DNA from: JANXXV01 sp038230275
GTDB taxonomy: Bacteria; Acidobacteriota; Terriglobia; Bryobacterales; Bryobacteraceae
Assembly (NCBI GenBank): GCA_038230275.1
Contig: JBBRNO010000072.1
Span: 1 to 31,385, forward strand
Reading direction: 5' to 3'
Length of the DNA stretch: 31,385 nucleotides
The notes below the pieces were generated by a model that did not search any database, was not told where the DNA came from, and saw nothing but the letters and a program-made list of their open reading frames with translations. Below are positions 22,209 to 29,646 of this stretch, piece after piece. The position numbers and the translations under genes were made by a program. Positions within the stretch are counted from its first letter, which is position 1; each line of letters begins with the position of its first letter.

Positions 22209-23423
22209 CTAAGGCGCGTTCCGCCGCCCGTCCTTCTCCGTAACCTGCCGGAAAACCCGCAGTAGATTACCGCCCAGAAACTTGCGAATTCGTTCCTCCG
22301 AATAACCCCGCCGCAGCATGGCATCCGTGATCATCGCCAAGTCGCGAATGTCGCGCATGCCACGCGGCGGCGTAGGCCCGCCGTCAAAGTCGCTGCCCAA
22401 AGCCACGTGGTCTTCGCCCACCAACTGAATCGCCCGGTCCACCACCGCCACCCAGCCATCCACATCGAATTTCACATCGTCGGGCGCCTTTGTTCCTTCC
22501 ATCGGAAACTCCCGCGCCGCAATCTTGTCTATCTGGTCAATCGACATCTCCGCTTCCTTCTTGCCAATAGCGGACCGGTCCCAGAAAGGCTTTCCCGCAT
22601 GCGCGGTGCGCCAGTCAAACATCTTGCGATTATGAAACTCATTGCCGATTTGAAATCCAATCACGCCGCCTTTCGCCGCCAGTTTCTTCAAGACATCGTC
22701 CGGCATGTTGCGCGGAATATCGTTAAAGCTGCGTAGCCCATGGTGGGTGGCCACCAGCGGATCGGAACTCACATCAATCGCCTGCAAAATAGTCTCATCG
22801 GAGGCATGCGATACGTTGATCACCATGCCCAGGCGGTTCATCTCCCGGACGAAGGCCCGGCCGTGCTCGTTCAATCCGTGCCACTTCGATGCCGCGCAAC
22901 AGGAGTCCGCGTAATTGTTCGCCCAGTTGTGCGCGGGAAGCTGGTACGATCGCAAGCCCAGCCGGTAGAAAGTCCGCAGCAAGCCAAGGTCCCCGTCCAG
23001 ATCGAAACTCCCTTCCAGGTCCATCACCGCGGCAATCTTGCCCGCCTTATGGATTCGCTCAATATCGGAAGCGTTCAGCGCCAGCTCGATGATGTCCCGA
23101 TTCTTCGCCAATTGCGTCAGTGCCAAATCCACTAATCGCAAAGCCTGCTTCGTTTCCAATCGAGGCGGATAGTATTCCTCCATCACAAACAGCGAGAAGA
23201 ACATCGCGCCCACGCCGCCTTCCTTGGCCCGTGGCAAATCGATCTGTCCGTCGTTCACCCGCTGCCCGATGTCGCCACCCAGATAGAACTGGCGGTCGAT
23301 CACATGGACGTGCCCATCAAAAACCAGTGCGTCCCGATGAAGTTTCTTGGCTTTTTCGGAGACCTGCCCGCTGCCAAGCGCCGCAAAGAGGACGGAGGAC
23401 AGGAGAATTCGCTGTAGAGACAT
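22209..23423 (-). CDS. Membrane dipeptidase, peptidase family M19, exported
   Basis: 404 aa with a signal peptide (ILLSSVLFAALGSG). The M19 TIM-barrel metal site is visible: DGHVHVID (His38 and His40; many relatives have H-x-D), AVMDLEGSF (bridging Glu), INVSHASDE and ATHHGLRSF (His ligands), and LGSDFDGG near the end. The closing RKFLGGNLLRVF is the family's usual GxNxLRV block. M19 enzymes hydrolyse dipeptides, often including D-amino acids, with two zinc ions. It is divergent from the tandem-paralogue operon, 44 bp away, and shares its promoter region, which suggests a shared nutrient or peptide theme. Confidence 0.94.
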   Translation of the reverse strand: MSLQRILLSSVLFAALGSGQVSEKAKKLHRDALVFDGHVHVIDRQFYLGGDIGQRVNDGQIDLPRAKEGGVGAMFFSLFVMEEYYPPRLETKQALRLVDLALTQLAKNRDIIELALNASDIERIHKAGKIAAVMDLEGSFDLDGDLGLLRTFYRLGLRSYQLPAHNWANNYADSCCAASKWHGLNEHGRAFVREMNRLGMVINVSHASDETILQAIDVSSDPLVATHHGLRSFNDIPRNMPDDVLKKLAAKGGVIGFQIGNEFHNRKMFDWRTAHAGKPFWDRSAIGKKEAEMSIDQIDKIAAREFPMEGTKAPDDVKFDVDGWVAVVDRAIQLVGEDHVALGSDFDGGPTPPRGMRDIRDLAMITDAMLRRGYSEERIRKFLGGNLLRVFRQVTEKDGRRNAP

Positions 23424-23437
23424 GGAAGCCTAGGGGC

Positions 23438-23445
23438 ATTATAAT
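23438..23445. promoter_or_regulatory. Overlapping divergent -10 boxes
   Basis: The sequence ATTATAAT contains TATAAT on the plus strand (23440-23445) and TATAAT on the minus strand (23443-23438). It lies in the 44-bp gap between the M19 gene and the first paralogue gene, 22 nt from one start and 15 nt from the other. No -35 box is clear in either direction. Confidence 0.4.
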
Positions 23446-23467
23446 CATTGCATCTGCTTCCACAGCT

Positions 23468-24682
23468 ATGAGCCCTACAACTGCGCGTCCTAAAATTGCC
23501 GCCGTCATTACCAACTATCAGAAGTTCTCACACGGCCAGCACATTGTCGATCGTTTCCTCGAAGGCTATGGATGGAATGGCGAGCACCATCATCCCGCCA
23601 TGGATTTGGTTTCGCTCTACGTAGACCAACGGGACAAGCTGCAATTGGGGCCGGATCTCACGCCTGACCGCGCCAAACGGTTCCCCGGCATGAAAGTCTA
23701 CCCCACCATTGCCGAAGCTCTCACCAGCGGAACCGGCAAGCTGGCGGTGGATGGTGTGGTGGTGGTGGGCGAGCATGGCATCTACCCGCAAAACGACAGG
23801 CAGCAGACCATGTATCCGCGTTATGAATTCATGATGCAAATCTTCGACGTCTTCAAGTCGAGCGGCAAATCGGTTCCCGTGTTCAATGACAAGCACCTCT
23901 CCTGGAACTGGGATCATGCCAAGGAAATCTACGATACCTCTCGCAAGCTCGGCTTCCCTCTGATGGCCGGTTCCAGTTTGCCCGTCACCTGGCGAACTCC
24001 CTCGCTCGAGTTCCCCACCGGCGCCTCCGTTCGCGAAGCGATGTGCGTGGGCTACGGCGGCGTCGATAGTTACGATTTCCATGCGCTGGAAACTTTGCAG
24101 TGCATGGTGGAGCGGCGCAAAGGCGGCGAGACCGGAGTGAAATGGCTGCGGGCCTATCGCGGCGAGAACTTCTGGCAGGCGATGAAGGAAGGAGTCTGGC
24201 CGCGCAAGTTGATGGACGCCGCGCTCTGCCGCAGCCACACCATCAAGCCGGCTAGAGAAGGGTTTAACGACATCTTTCCCACCGAGGACGATATGCAGCG
24301 GCTGGTGAAAGACCCGGTGGCCTACCGCTACGAACATGTGGATGGCTTAAAATCCACCATGATCTTATTGAGCGGGCTGATTGAAGATTTCAACTTCTCG
24401 GCCCAGATCGACGGGCGTCCGGCTCCGTTTTCTACTCAGATGTACTTGCCCATGCCGCCGGCGCGAACCAGCCTGGCTAATTTTTTCAGTCCCCTGGTGT
24501 GGGGCATGGAGCAGATGTTCCTCACGGGCAAAGCCACCTACCCCGTGGAGCGTACGCTGCTCACCACCGGACTCACCGCGGCCGGCGTCGAAAGCCTGTT
24601 CTTGGGTCAGAAGCGTTTTGAAACACCGCATCTGGCAATTCGTTATCAACCTACGAAGACTTCCACCTTTTGGAGATCATGA
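23468..24682 (+). CDS. Conserved protein of unrecognised family, paralogue A (no signal)
   Basis: 404 aa from the ATG at 23468 (MSPTTARPKIAAVI); the frame extends to 23120 only through the divergent M19 gene. I do not recognise the family. The N-terminal half looks Rossmann-like: KIAAVITNYQKFSHGQHIVD, DLVSLYVDQ, YPTIAEALTSG and DGVVVVGEHGIYP. This resembles Gfo/Idh/MocA N-domains but lacks their GxGxxG. Well-marked blocks follow: NDKHLSW, MAGSSLPVTWR, FHALETLQCMVERRKGGETG, and near the C-terminus MEQMFLTGKATYPVERTLL. The same blocks recur in the next gene, so this is a tandem duplicate. This copy has no export signal. Its TGA overlaps the next start. Function unknown. Confidence 0.85.
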   Translation: MSPTTARPKIAAVITNYQKFSHGQHIVDRFLEGYGWNGEHHHPAMDLVSLYVDQRDKLQLGPDLTPDRAKRFPGMKVYPTIAEALTSGTGKLAVDGVVVVGEHGIYPQNDRQQTMYPRYEFMMQIFDVFKSSGKSVPVFNDKHLSWNWDHAKEIYDTSRKLGFPLMAGSSLPVTWRTPSLEFPTGASVREAMCVGYGGVDSYDFHALETLQCMVERRKGGETGVKWLRAYRGENFWQAMKEGVWPRKLMDAALCRSHTIKPAREGFNDIFPTEDDMQRLVKDPVAYRYEHVDGLKSTMILLSGLIEDFNFSAQIDGRPAPFSTQMYLPMPPARTSLANFFSPLVWGMEQMFLTGKATYPVERTLLTTGLTAAGVESLFLGQKRFETPHLAIRYQPTKTSTFWRS

Positions 24683-25929
24683 TGGCAATTACACGGCGTG
24701 AATTTATAGGCTCGGCCGCGGCCATCTCCGCGTTCGGACAATCCAGTCCCAGTCCGAAACTGATTGCGGTAGTCACTACCATTTATAAATACCTCTCGCA
24801 CGCGCAGCACATGGCCGACCGGTTCCTGATCGGCTATCCGCACGAAGGCGCCTGGCACAAGCCCGACATGAAAATCGTGTCGCTGTATGTGGACCAGAAA
24901 CCGGAAGGCGACCAGAGCGGTTCGCGCGCCAAGGAGTTCGGCTTTCAGGTCTATCCCACCATCGCGGAAGCGTTGCGTTGCGGCGGCGACAAGCTCGCCG
25001 TGGATGCTGTGTTGATCATCGGCGAGCATGGCGATTACCCCCGGAACGAGAAAGGCCAGATCCTCTACCCGCGCTACGAATTCTTCCAGCAGTGCGTGGA
25101 CGTTTTCGAGAAAGATGGCCGCGTAGTACCCGTCTATAACGACAAGCACCTCTCCTACAGCTTTGAGAAAGCACAAAAGATGGTGGCCGCCTCAAAGCGC
25201 ATGAAATTCCCCATGCTGGCGGGCTCCTCTCTCCCTGTCACCTGGCGCTTGCCGGATATGGAACTGCCCCTCGGCTGTGAAATCCAAGAGGCGCTGATGA
25301 TAGGCGAGGGTGGATCGGACCCCATGGATTATCACGCCCTGGAAGCGATGCAATGCATGATTGAACGGCGCAAGGGCGGCGAGACCGGTGTGAAATCCGT
25401 TCAAATGCTGCATGGCGACGCCGTCTGGCAGGCCGGTGAGGAAGGGAAGTGGTCGAAGGAACTGCTGGTTTCCGCCCTCTCGCGCAGTGACACCCCGCAA
25501 GGCTATACGCTGCTAGACTCCCGCACCCAGGACATGGTGGCCAACGGCCAGATTAAGGAGTTGGTGAAGAATCCGGCGGCGTACTTCATTGAGCATCGTG
25601 ATGGCTTGAAGACCACGCTGCTGATGCTGGATGGAGCTATCAAGGATTTCAACTTCGCGGCCCGCGTGAAGGGTATGCCGAAGCCGCAGTCGACGCAGTT
25701 CCTGCTCACTCCGGTTCCGAACGTAACCTATTCCGCCTGCCTGGTGAGTAAAATTGAACAGATGTTCGCCACCGGCGTGGCGCCCTACCCGGTGGAGCGG
25801 ACTCTGATTGTGAGCGGTATGCTGGAAAGCTGTCTGACATCCAAAGTACAGGATCATCAACGGCTGGAAACGCCGCATTTGACGGTGAAGTATCAGGCGC
25901 CTGCCCAATCGCAGCACGCCCGGACCTGA
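24682..25929 (+). CDS. Conserved protein of unrecognised family, paralogue B (Tat signal)
   Basis: 415 aa from the ATG at 24682, with GGAG 6 nt upstream; the ATG at 24679 in the same frame is an alternative, and the start overlaps the previous TGA. It begins with a Tat signal (MAITRREFIGSAAAISAFG). The remainder matches paralogue A block by block: IAVVTTIYKYLSHAQHMADR, SLYVDQ, YPTIAEALRCGGDKLAVDAV, IIGEHGDYP, YNDKHLS, MAGSSLPVTWR, ALEAMQCMIERRKGGETGVK, IEQMFATGVAPYPVERTL. The many invariant His, Asp and Glu in these blocks suggest an enzyme. This copy would work outside the cytoplasm while its twin stays inside. Followed 13 nt later by the SelA-like gene. Confidence 0.86.
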   Translation: MAITRREFIGSAAAISAFGQSSPSPKLIAVVTTIYKYLSHAQHMADRFLIGYPHEGAWHKPDMKIVSLYVDQKPEGDQSGSRAKEFGFQVYPTIAEALRCGGDKLAVDAVLIIGEHGDYPRNEKGQILYPRYEFFQQCVDVFEKDGRVVPVYNDKHLSYSFEKAQKMVAASKRMKFPMLAGSSLPVTWRLPDMELPLGCEIQEALMIGEGGSDPMDYHALEAMQCMIERRKGGETGVKSVQMLHGDAVWQAGEEGKWSKELLVSALSRSDTPQGYTLLDSRTQDMVANGQIKELVKNPAAYFIEHRDGLKTTLLMLDGAIKDFNFAARVKGMPKPQSTQFLLTPVPNVTYSACLVSKIEQMFATGVAPYPVERTLIVSGMLESCLTSKVQDHQRLETPHLTVKYQAPAQSQHART

Positions 25930-25942
25930 AGGAGCACGTGAA

Positions 25943-27532
25943 ATGTTGAACTCTCTGAAAGATCAATTACAAGGCATCAGCCGCCGCGGACTTTTCCGCC
26001 AGGGCGGCTTGCTTGCCGCAGCAGGATTGTTGCCCAAGCGATACCTTGCTGCTGCTCCCGCGGCCAAAGCCGGCGGCACCGTTTACGATGCCATCGGGGT
26101 CCGTCCCATCATCAATGCCCGCGGCACTTTCACCATCATCAGCGGTTCTCAGAGCCTGCCGGAAGTGAAGGCGGCCATGCTTGAGGCGTCCAAACACTAC
26201 GTTCATATGGATGAACTGATGGACGGCGTCAGTGCCCGCCTGGCCGAACTCACCCAGGCCGAATGGGGTATCGTGACTGCCGGATGCGCCGCCGCGCTCA
26301 CGCACGCCACCGCCGCCTGCATCGCCGGCGCCGATCCGGAGAAGATGCAGCGCCTGCCGAACCTCACCGGACTGAAGAACGAGGTGATCGTTCCCACTCA
26401 TTCCCGCAATGTTTACGATCATGCCATCCGCACACTGGGTGTGACGATGATCAACGTAGACACCGCCGAACAGCTGGAAGCGGCTTTCAATAAGAGGACG
26501 GCGATGGTGATGGTTCTGGCCTCTCCGGAAGCGGAAAAGGGTCCGCTGTCCATGGAGAATGTAGCCCGTGTCGCCAAATCTAAAGGCGTTCCGCTCATTG
26601 TGGATGCGGCCGCTGAGACTCTCACTGTCCCCAACAAATACCTGACCCGCGGCGCCACCATGGTCGCCTATAGCGGTGGCAAGTGTTTCCGCGGACCGCA
26701 AGCCGCCGGCCTGTTGCTGGGTCCAAAGCCGCTGCTCAAAGCCGCATGGCTCAACAGCGCTCCTCATCATGCGTTCGGCCGCGCTCTGAAAGTGGGCAAG
26801 GAAGAAATCATGGGCATGCTGACCGCCGTTGAGATGTGGAAGAAGCGTGACCATGAGGCCGAATGGAAGCAGTGGGAAATGTGGAACAGCGAGATTGCCA
26901 CCAGCGTCACACGCATTCCCGGCGTCACCACTGAAATTCATCAGCCCGAAGACTTGTCCAATCATGCGCCCACCATTCGCGTCAAGTGGGACGGCGCCGC
27001 GCTGGGCATCACCGGCCGCGAAGTGGAAAAGCTGCTGATGCAAGGAACCCCGCGCATCACCGTCGGCGGCGCTGGCGGCAATCGGCCCGATAACATGCGC
27101 AGTTCCGTCACCATCATGCCGTATATGATGATGCCCGGCGATGCAAGAATTGTGGCCGGCGCGCTTTATGCATTGATGTCGAAACCGCCGCAATTTACCA
27201 ACCCGGCCGTGCCTTCCGGATCCCCGTCGGATGTCAGCGGGCAGTGGGGCATGCATCTGGAATTCGTCTCCGGTTCCGCCCATCACAATCTGGTATTTGA
27301 GCAGAAGGATGCTAAGCTGCGCGGCACTCACCATGGTGATACGCTCTCCGGCGACCTTCGCGGCGCTGTGCAGGGCAATCAAGTGAATTTCCGCAGCGCC
27401 CACAAAATCCAGGGCACATCGCTCAGCTACGACTTCACCGGAACGGTTGACGGCGATAGCATGCACGGCACAGTGGCGATGGGCGAATACGGCGAAGCCA
27501 AGTGGACCGCCATGCGCCACCGCTACGCATAA
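25943..27532 (+). CDS. SelA-like PLP-dependent enzyme, Tat-exported, with C-terminal beta-rich domain
   Basis: 529 aa with an AGGAG ribosome site. A Tat signal lies at ~13-40 (SRRGLFRQGGLLAAAGLLP). Residues ~45-420 are a fold-type I PLP enzyme of the SelA/DgaE type: RPIINARGTFTIISGSQSLP, EWGIVTAGCAAALTHATAA, PLIVDAAAETLT and SGGKCFRGPQAAGLLLG with Schiff-base Lys247. DgaE-type relatives are ammonia-lyases acting on amino-sugar acids; others use different amino acids. Residues ~430-529 form a separate beta-rich, lipocalin-like domain (VSGQWGMHLEFVSG, AKLRGTHHGDTLSGD, GTVDGDSMHGTVAMG). The layout is typical of exported PLP enzymes of acidobacteria and planctomycetes. Probable deaminase/lyase; substrate unknown. 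Confidence 0.9.
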   Translation: MLNSLKDQLQGISRRGLFRQGGLLAAAGLLPKRYLAAAPAAKAGGTVYDAIGVRPIINARGTFTIISGSQSLPEVKAAMLEASKHYVHMDELMDGVSARLAELTQAEWGIVTAGCAAALTHATAACIAGADPEKMQRLPNLTGLKNEVIVPTHSRNVYDHAIRTLGVTMINVDTAEQLEAAFNKRTAMVMVLASPEAEKGPLSMENVARVAKSKGVPLIVDAAAETLTVPNKYLTRGATMVAYSGGKCFRGPQAAGLLLGPKPLLKAAWLNSAPHHAFGRALKVGKEEIMGMLTAVEMWKKRDHEAEWKQWEMWNSEIATSVTRIPGVTTEIHQPEDLSNHAPTIRVKWDGAALGITGREVEKLLMQGTPRITVGGAGGNRPDNMRSSVTIMPYMMMPGDARIVAGALYALMSKPPQFTNPAVPSGSPSDVSGQWGMHLEFVSGSAHHNLVFEQKDAKLRGTHHGDTLSGDLRGAVQGNQVNFRSAHKIQGTSLSYDFTGTVDGDSMHGTVAMGEYGEAKWTAMRHRYA

Positions 27533-27559
27533 ATCTCTTTGCGCTTAGAAGGTCCGTAC

Positions 27560-27589
27560 GGCGGGCCATGGCCGAAAGGCCAACCCGCC
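27560..27589. terminator. Hairpin after the SelA-like gene, possible terminator or repeat element
   Basis: GGCGGG (27560-27565) pairs with CCCGCC (27584-27589), and inside it GGCC-GAAA-GGCC (27570-27581) forms a second stem with a GNRA tetraloop. No T-run follows, so it may equally be a dispersed hairpin repeat or an mRNA-end structure. Confidence 0.45.
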
Positions 27590-27666
27590 AACGCTGCCCC
27601 GCGCGAACGCGCAATCATTGACACTGCAAAAGGAACGTTGTAACGTAGTTTAACTTCAAGCGCTTT

Positions 27667-29646
27667 ATGCTGTCCACTTTCATGCAGGTCACAAGCAAGT
27701 CAAATCCATCGACACAGAAGCGAGTGTCTCCGCTTCTAGCGGCCTTGATTGCGCCCATCGCATTTGCCAATCCGCTACAGCCGCTGATCAAAACAATCGA
27801 CAAACAAGTAGACGCCGCGCGTGCCATGGAAACGGTAAACCGGGTATACGCAACAGACCGCTGGTTCACCTTTCCCAAGTTTGAAGAGACCGCACTCTAT
27901 CTGAAAAAACGGCTGCAGGACAGTGGAGTAAAGCAGGTAGAAATCGGCGGCGCGCGGGCCGACGGCAAAACGCAATCGGGTCACTGGACCATGCCCCTGG
28001 CATGGGATGCAAAGCAAGCGACGCTTGAGGTGACCGAACCTGAGCGCATTTTGCTCTGCGATTACCAACAGGTTCCCACTTCCCTCGGCATGTGGAGCGG
28101 TTCCACCCCCAAGGAAGGCCTCACCGTGGAATTGGTAGACATCGCCAAAACCCCGTGGGCGGACGTCAAAGGCAAGATGGTCCTCACGGTCAAGAAGTCC
28201 GACGGCCTCAAGCACCAACTCGTGAAATACGGCGCACTCGGCGCGGTAAACGGCTTCAGCGAAAACCCGTCGCTGGAAGATGGCCGCCAGTGGATTAACG
28301 CCTGGGGAGACAACGGCTGGGGCTTCACCAAAGCCAGCACCCCCCTGCTGTCTTACTCCGTCACCCCGCGTCAGGCCAATCGTCTGCGGCAAATCCTTGC
28401 AGAAGGCAAGAAAGTGATGATCCACGCCGTGGCGGACACCCGTTACTACGAGGGCCGCTATCCCTGGGTGACCGGCGTCATCCCGGGAATCAACACCAGT
28501 GAAGAGGTGCTCGTGCTCGGGCACACGTCGGAGCAGGGCGCACAGGATAACGCCACCGGGGTTGCCGCCATGGTGGAGGCGATGCACACTCTGTCGCGTC
28601 TGATTGAAACAGGCGGACTCAGCCCACCGGCGCGCTCCATCCGCATCTTGCTAATGCCAGAAGTTTACGGCTCATTGAGCTACATCAAAGAAAATGCCGA
28701 CCGGATGAAGCACACCGTAGCCGCCATGACGGTGGATACACCGGCAGCCGCCTACAACATGGCGGACACCGAGTACACGTTCTACATGAATCCGCACGCC
28801 GGCATGTCATATCCGGACGCGTTGATCCAGCGCATCGCAAAGAGCTACTATCCCCCTTCCCGCCCGTGGCACTGGCAGGAATACGTGACCGGGACCGACA
28901 CATACCTCAGTGAGCCAACCATCGGCGTACCCACCGTGTGGCCCTACAGCGGCACTGGTGTGCTAACGCATCACAATAGCGAGGACAAGCCCGACACCGT
29001 GGACTTGCATTCGCTGCACGATCTCACCGCGCTAGTGGCCTCATATCTCTATTTCAACGCCACCGCGGGCGAGCCGCAAGTTCGCTGGCTGGCGGAGATC
29101 ACCGTGGATCACACGTTGCAGGAAATGCAATCGACAGTTGCTGCGGGCTTAGACGGGCTGCTTTCCGGCAACGCCTCGGCCGGCGCGTATGCGCTTGAGC
29201 GTGTCCACTATCTAGGAGACCGTGGCCGGCAGGCGGCACTCACCGCGCTGCGAGTTGTTTCACAGGATAGAAAGGAAACGGCAACCCAATCGCTGGCGCC
29301 AGTATTGTCCCAAATCCAGGATTTCGAAAACTTGCAAGTAACCCGGCTACAGTCGGCAGGCGCAAAGGACCTTCCCGAAATCCAATCCCCCGAAGCCCGG
29401 AAAATCATCGTGCACCGCAACCGCATCGGCACACTGCCCATGGACGATCTGCCGCAGGACCAGTGGCGCGGCTATCCCTCCGGCGCATGGGACAAGCAGG
29501 TCACCATGGCCCTCTACTGGTGTGACGGTAAGCGCACTCTGGCCGACGTGATCCACCTGACAAAGATGGAAACCGGCCCAACCAATTTCGACTTCCTAGG
29601 CTACTTCCGGTTCCTGCGCGAACACGGCTACGTGGATTTCCAATGA
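27667..29646 (+). CDS. M28-like metallopeptidase (DUF4910-type layout), exported
   Basis: 659 aa. A hydrophobic signal-like stretch is at ~20-35 (VSPLLAALIAPIAFA). Residues ~85-250 include a PA-like insertion (VELVDIAKTPWADVKGKMVL). The M28 metal site begins VLGHTSEQGAQDNATG (His286, Asp294-Asn295), then MPEVYGS (catalytic Glu), MTVDTPAAAYN (Asp) and LTHHNSEDKPDTVD (His). The catalytic Asp normally two residues after the first His is Ser288, as in relatives outside the classic aminopeptidases. The last ~100 residues look like a winged helix (ALYWCDGKRTLADVIHLTK). It likely trims peptides in the periplasm. The TGA overlaps the next ATG by 4 nt, so it is coupled to the DUF4091 gene. Confidence 0.88.
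   Translation: MLSTFMQVTSKSNPSTQKRVSPLLAALIAPIAFANPLQPLIKTIDKQVDAARAMETVNRVYATDRWFTFPKFEETALYLKKRLQDSGVKQVEIGGARADGKTQSGHWTMPLAWDAKQATLEVTEPERILLCDYQQVPTSLGMWSGSTPKEGLTVELVDIAKTPWADVKGKMVLTVKKSDGLKHQLVKYGALGAVNGFSENPSLEDGRQWINAWGDNGWGFTKASTPLLSYSVTPRQANRLRQILAEGKKVMIHAVADTRYYEGRYPWVTGVIPGINTSEEVLVLGHTSEQGAQDNATGVAAMVEAMHTLSRLIETGGLSPPARSIRILLMPEVYGSLSYIKENADRMKHTVAAMTVDTPAAAYNMADTEYTFYMNPHAGMSYPDALIQRIAKSYYPPSRPWHWQEYVTGTDTYLSEPTIGVPTVWPYSGTGVLTHHNSEDKPDTVDLHSLHDLTALVASYLYFNATAGEPQVRWLAEITVDHTLQEMQSTVAAGLDGLLSGNASAGAYALERVHYLGDRGRQAALTALRVVSQDRKETATQSLAPVLSQIQDFENLQVTRLQSAGAKDLPEIQSPEARKIIVHRNRIGTLPMDDLPQDQWRGYPSGAWDKQVTMALYWCDGKRTLADVIHLTKMETGPTNFDFLGYFRFLREHGYVDFQ

Noticed and set aside
22022..22243. 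73-aa plus-strand frame between the TonB receptor and M19 genes
   Set aside because: No ribosome site or recognisable motif, Arg/Ser-rich composition, and it runs into the end of the M19 gene. The 222-bp gap shows nothing else I can support.
23528..24337. 269-aa minus-strand frame opposite paralogue A
   Set aside because: Shadow frame; the plus-strand protein is conserved with its tandem copy, this one is not protein-like.
25967..27520. 517-aa open frame on the minus strand opposite the SelA-like gene
   Set aside because: It is a mirror of a strongly supported PLP enzyme; its sequence is His/Gly/Arg-rich with no recognisable domain, as expected from antisense reading of GC-rich coding DNA.
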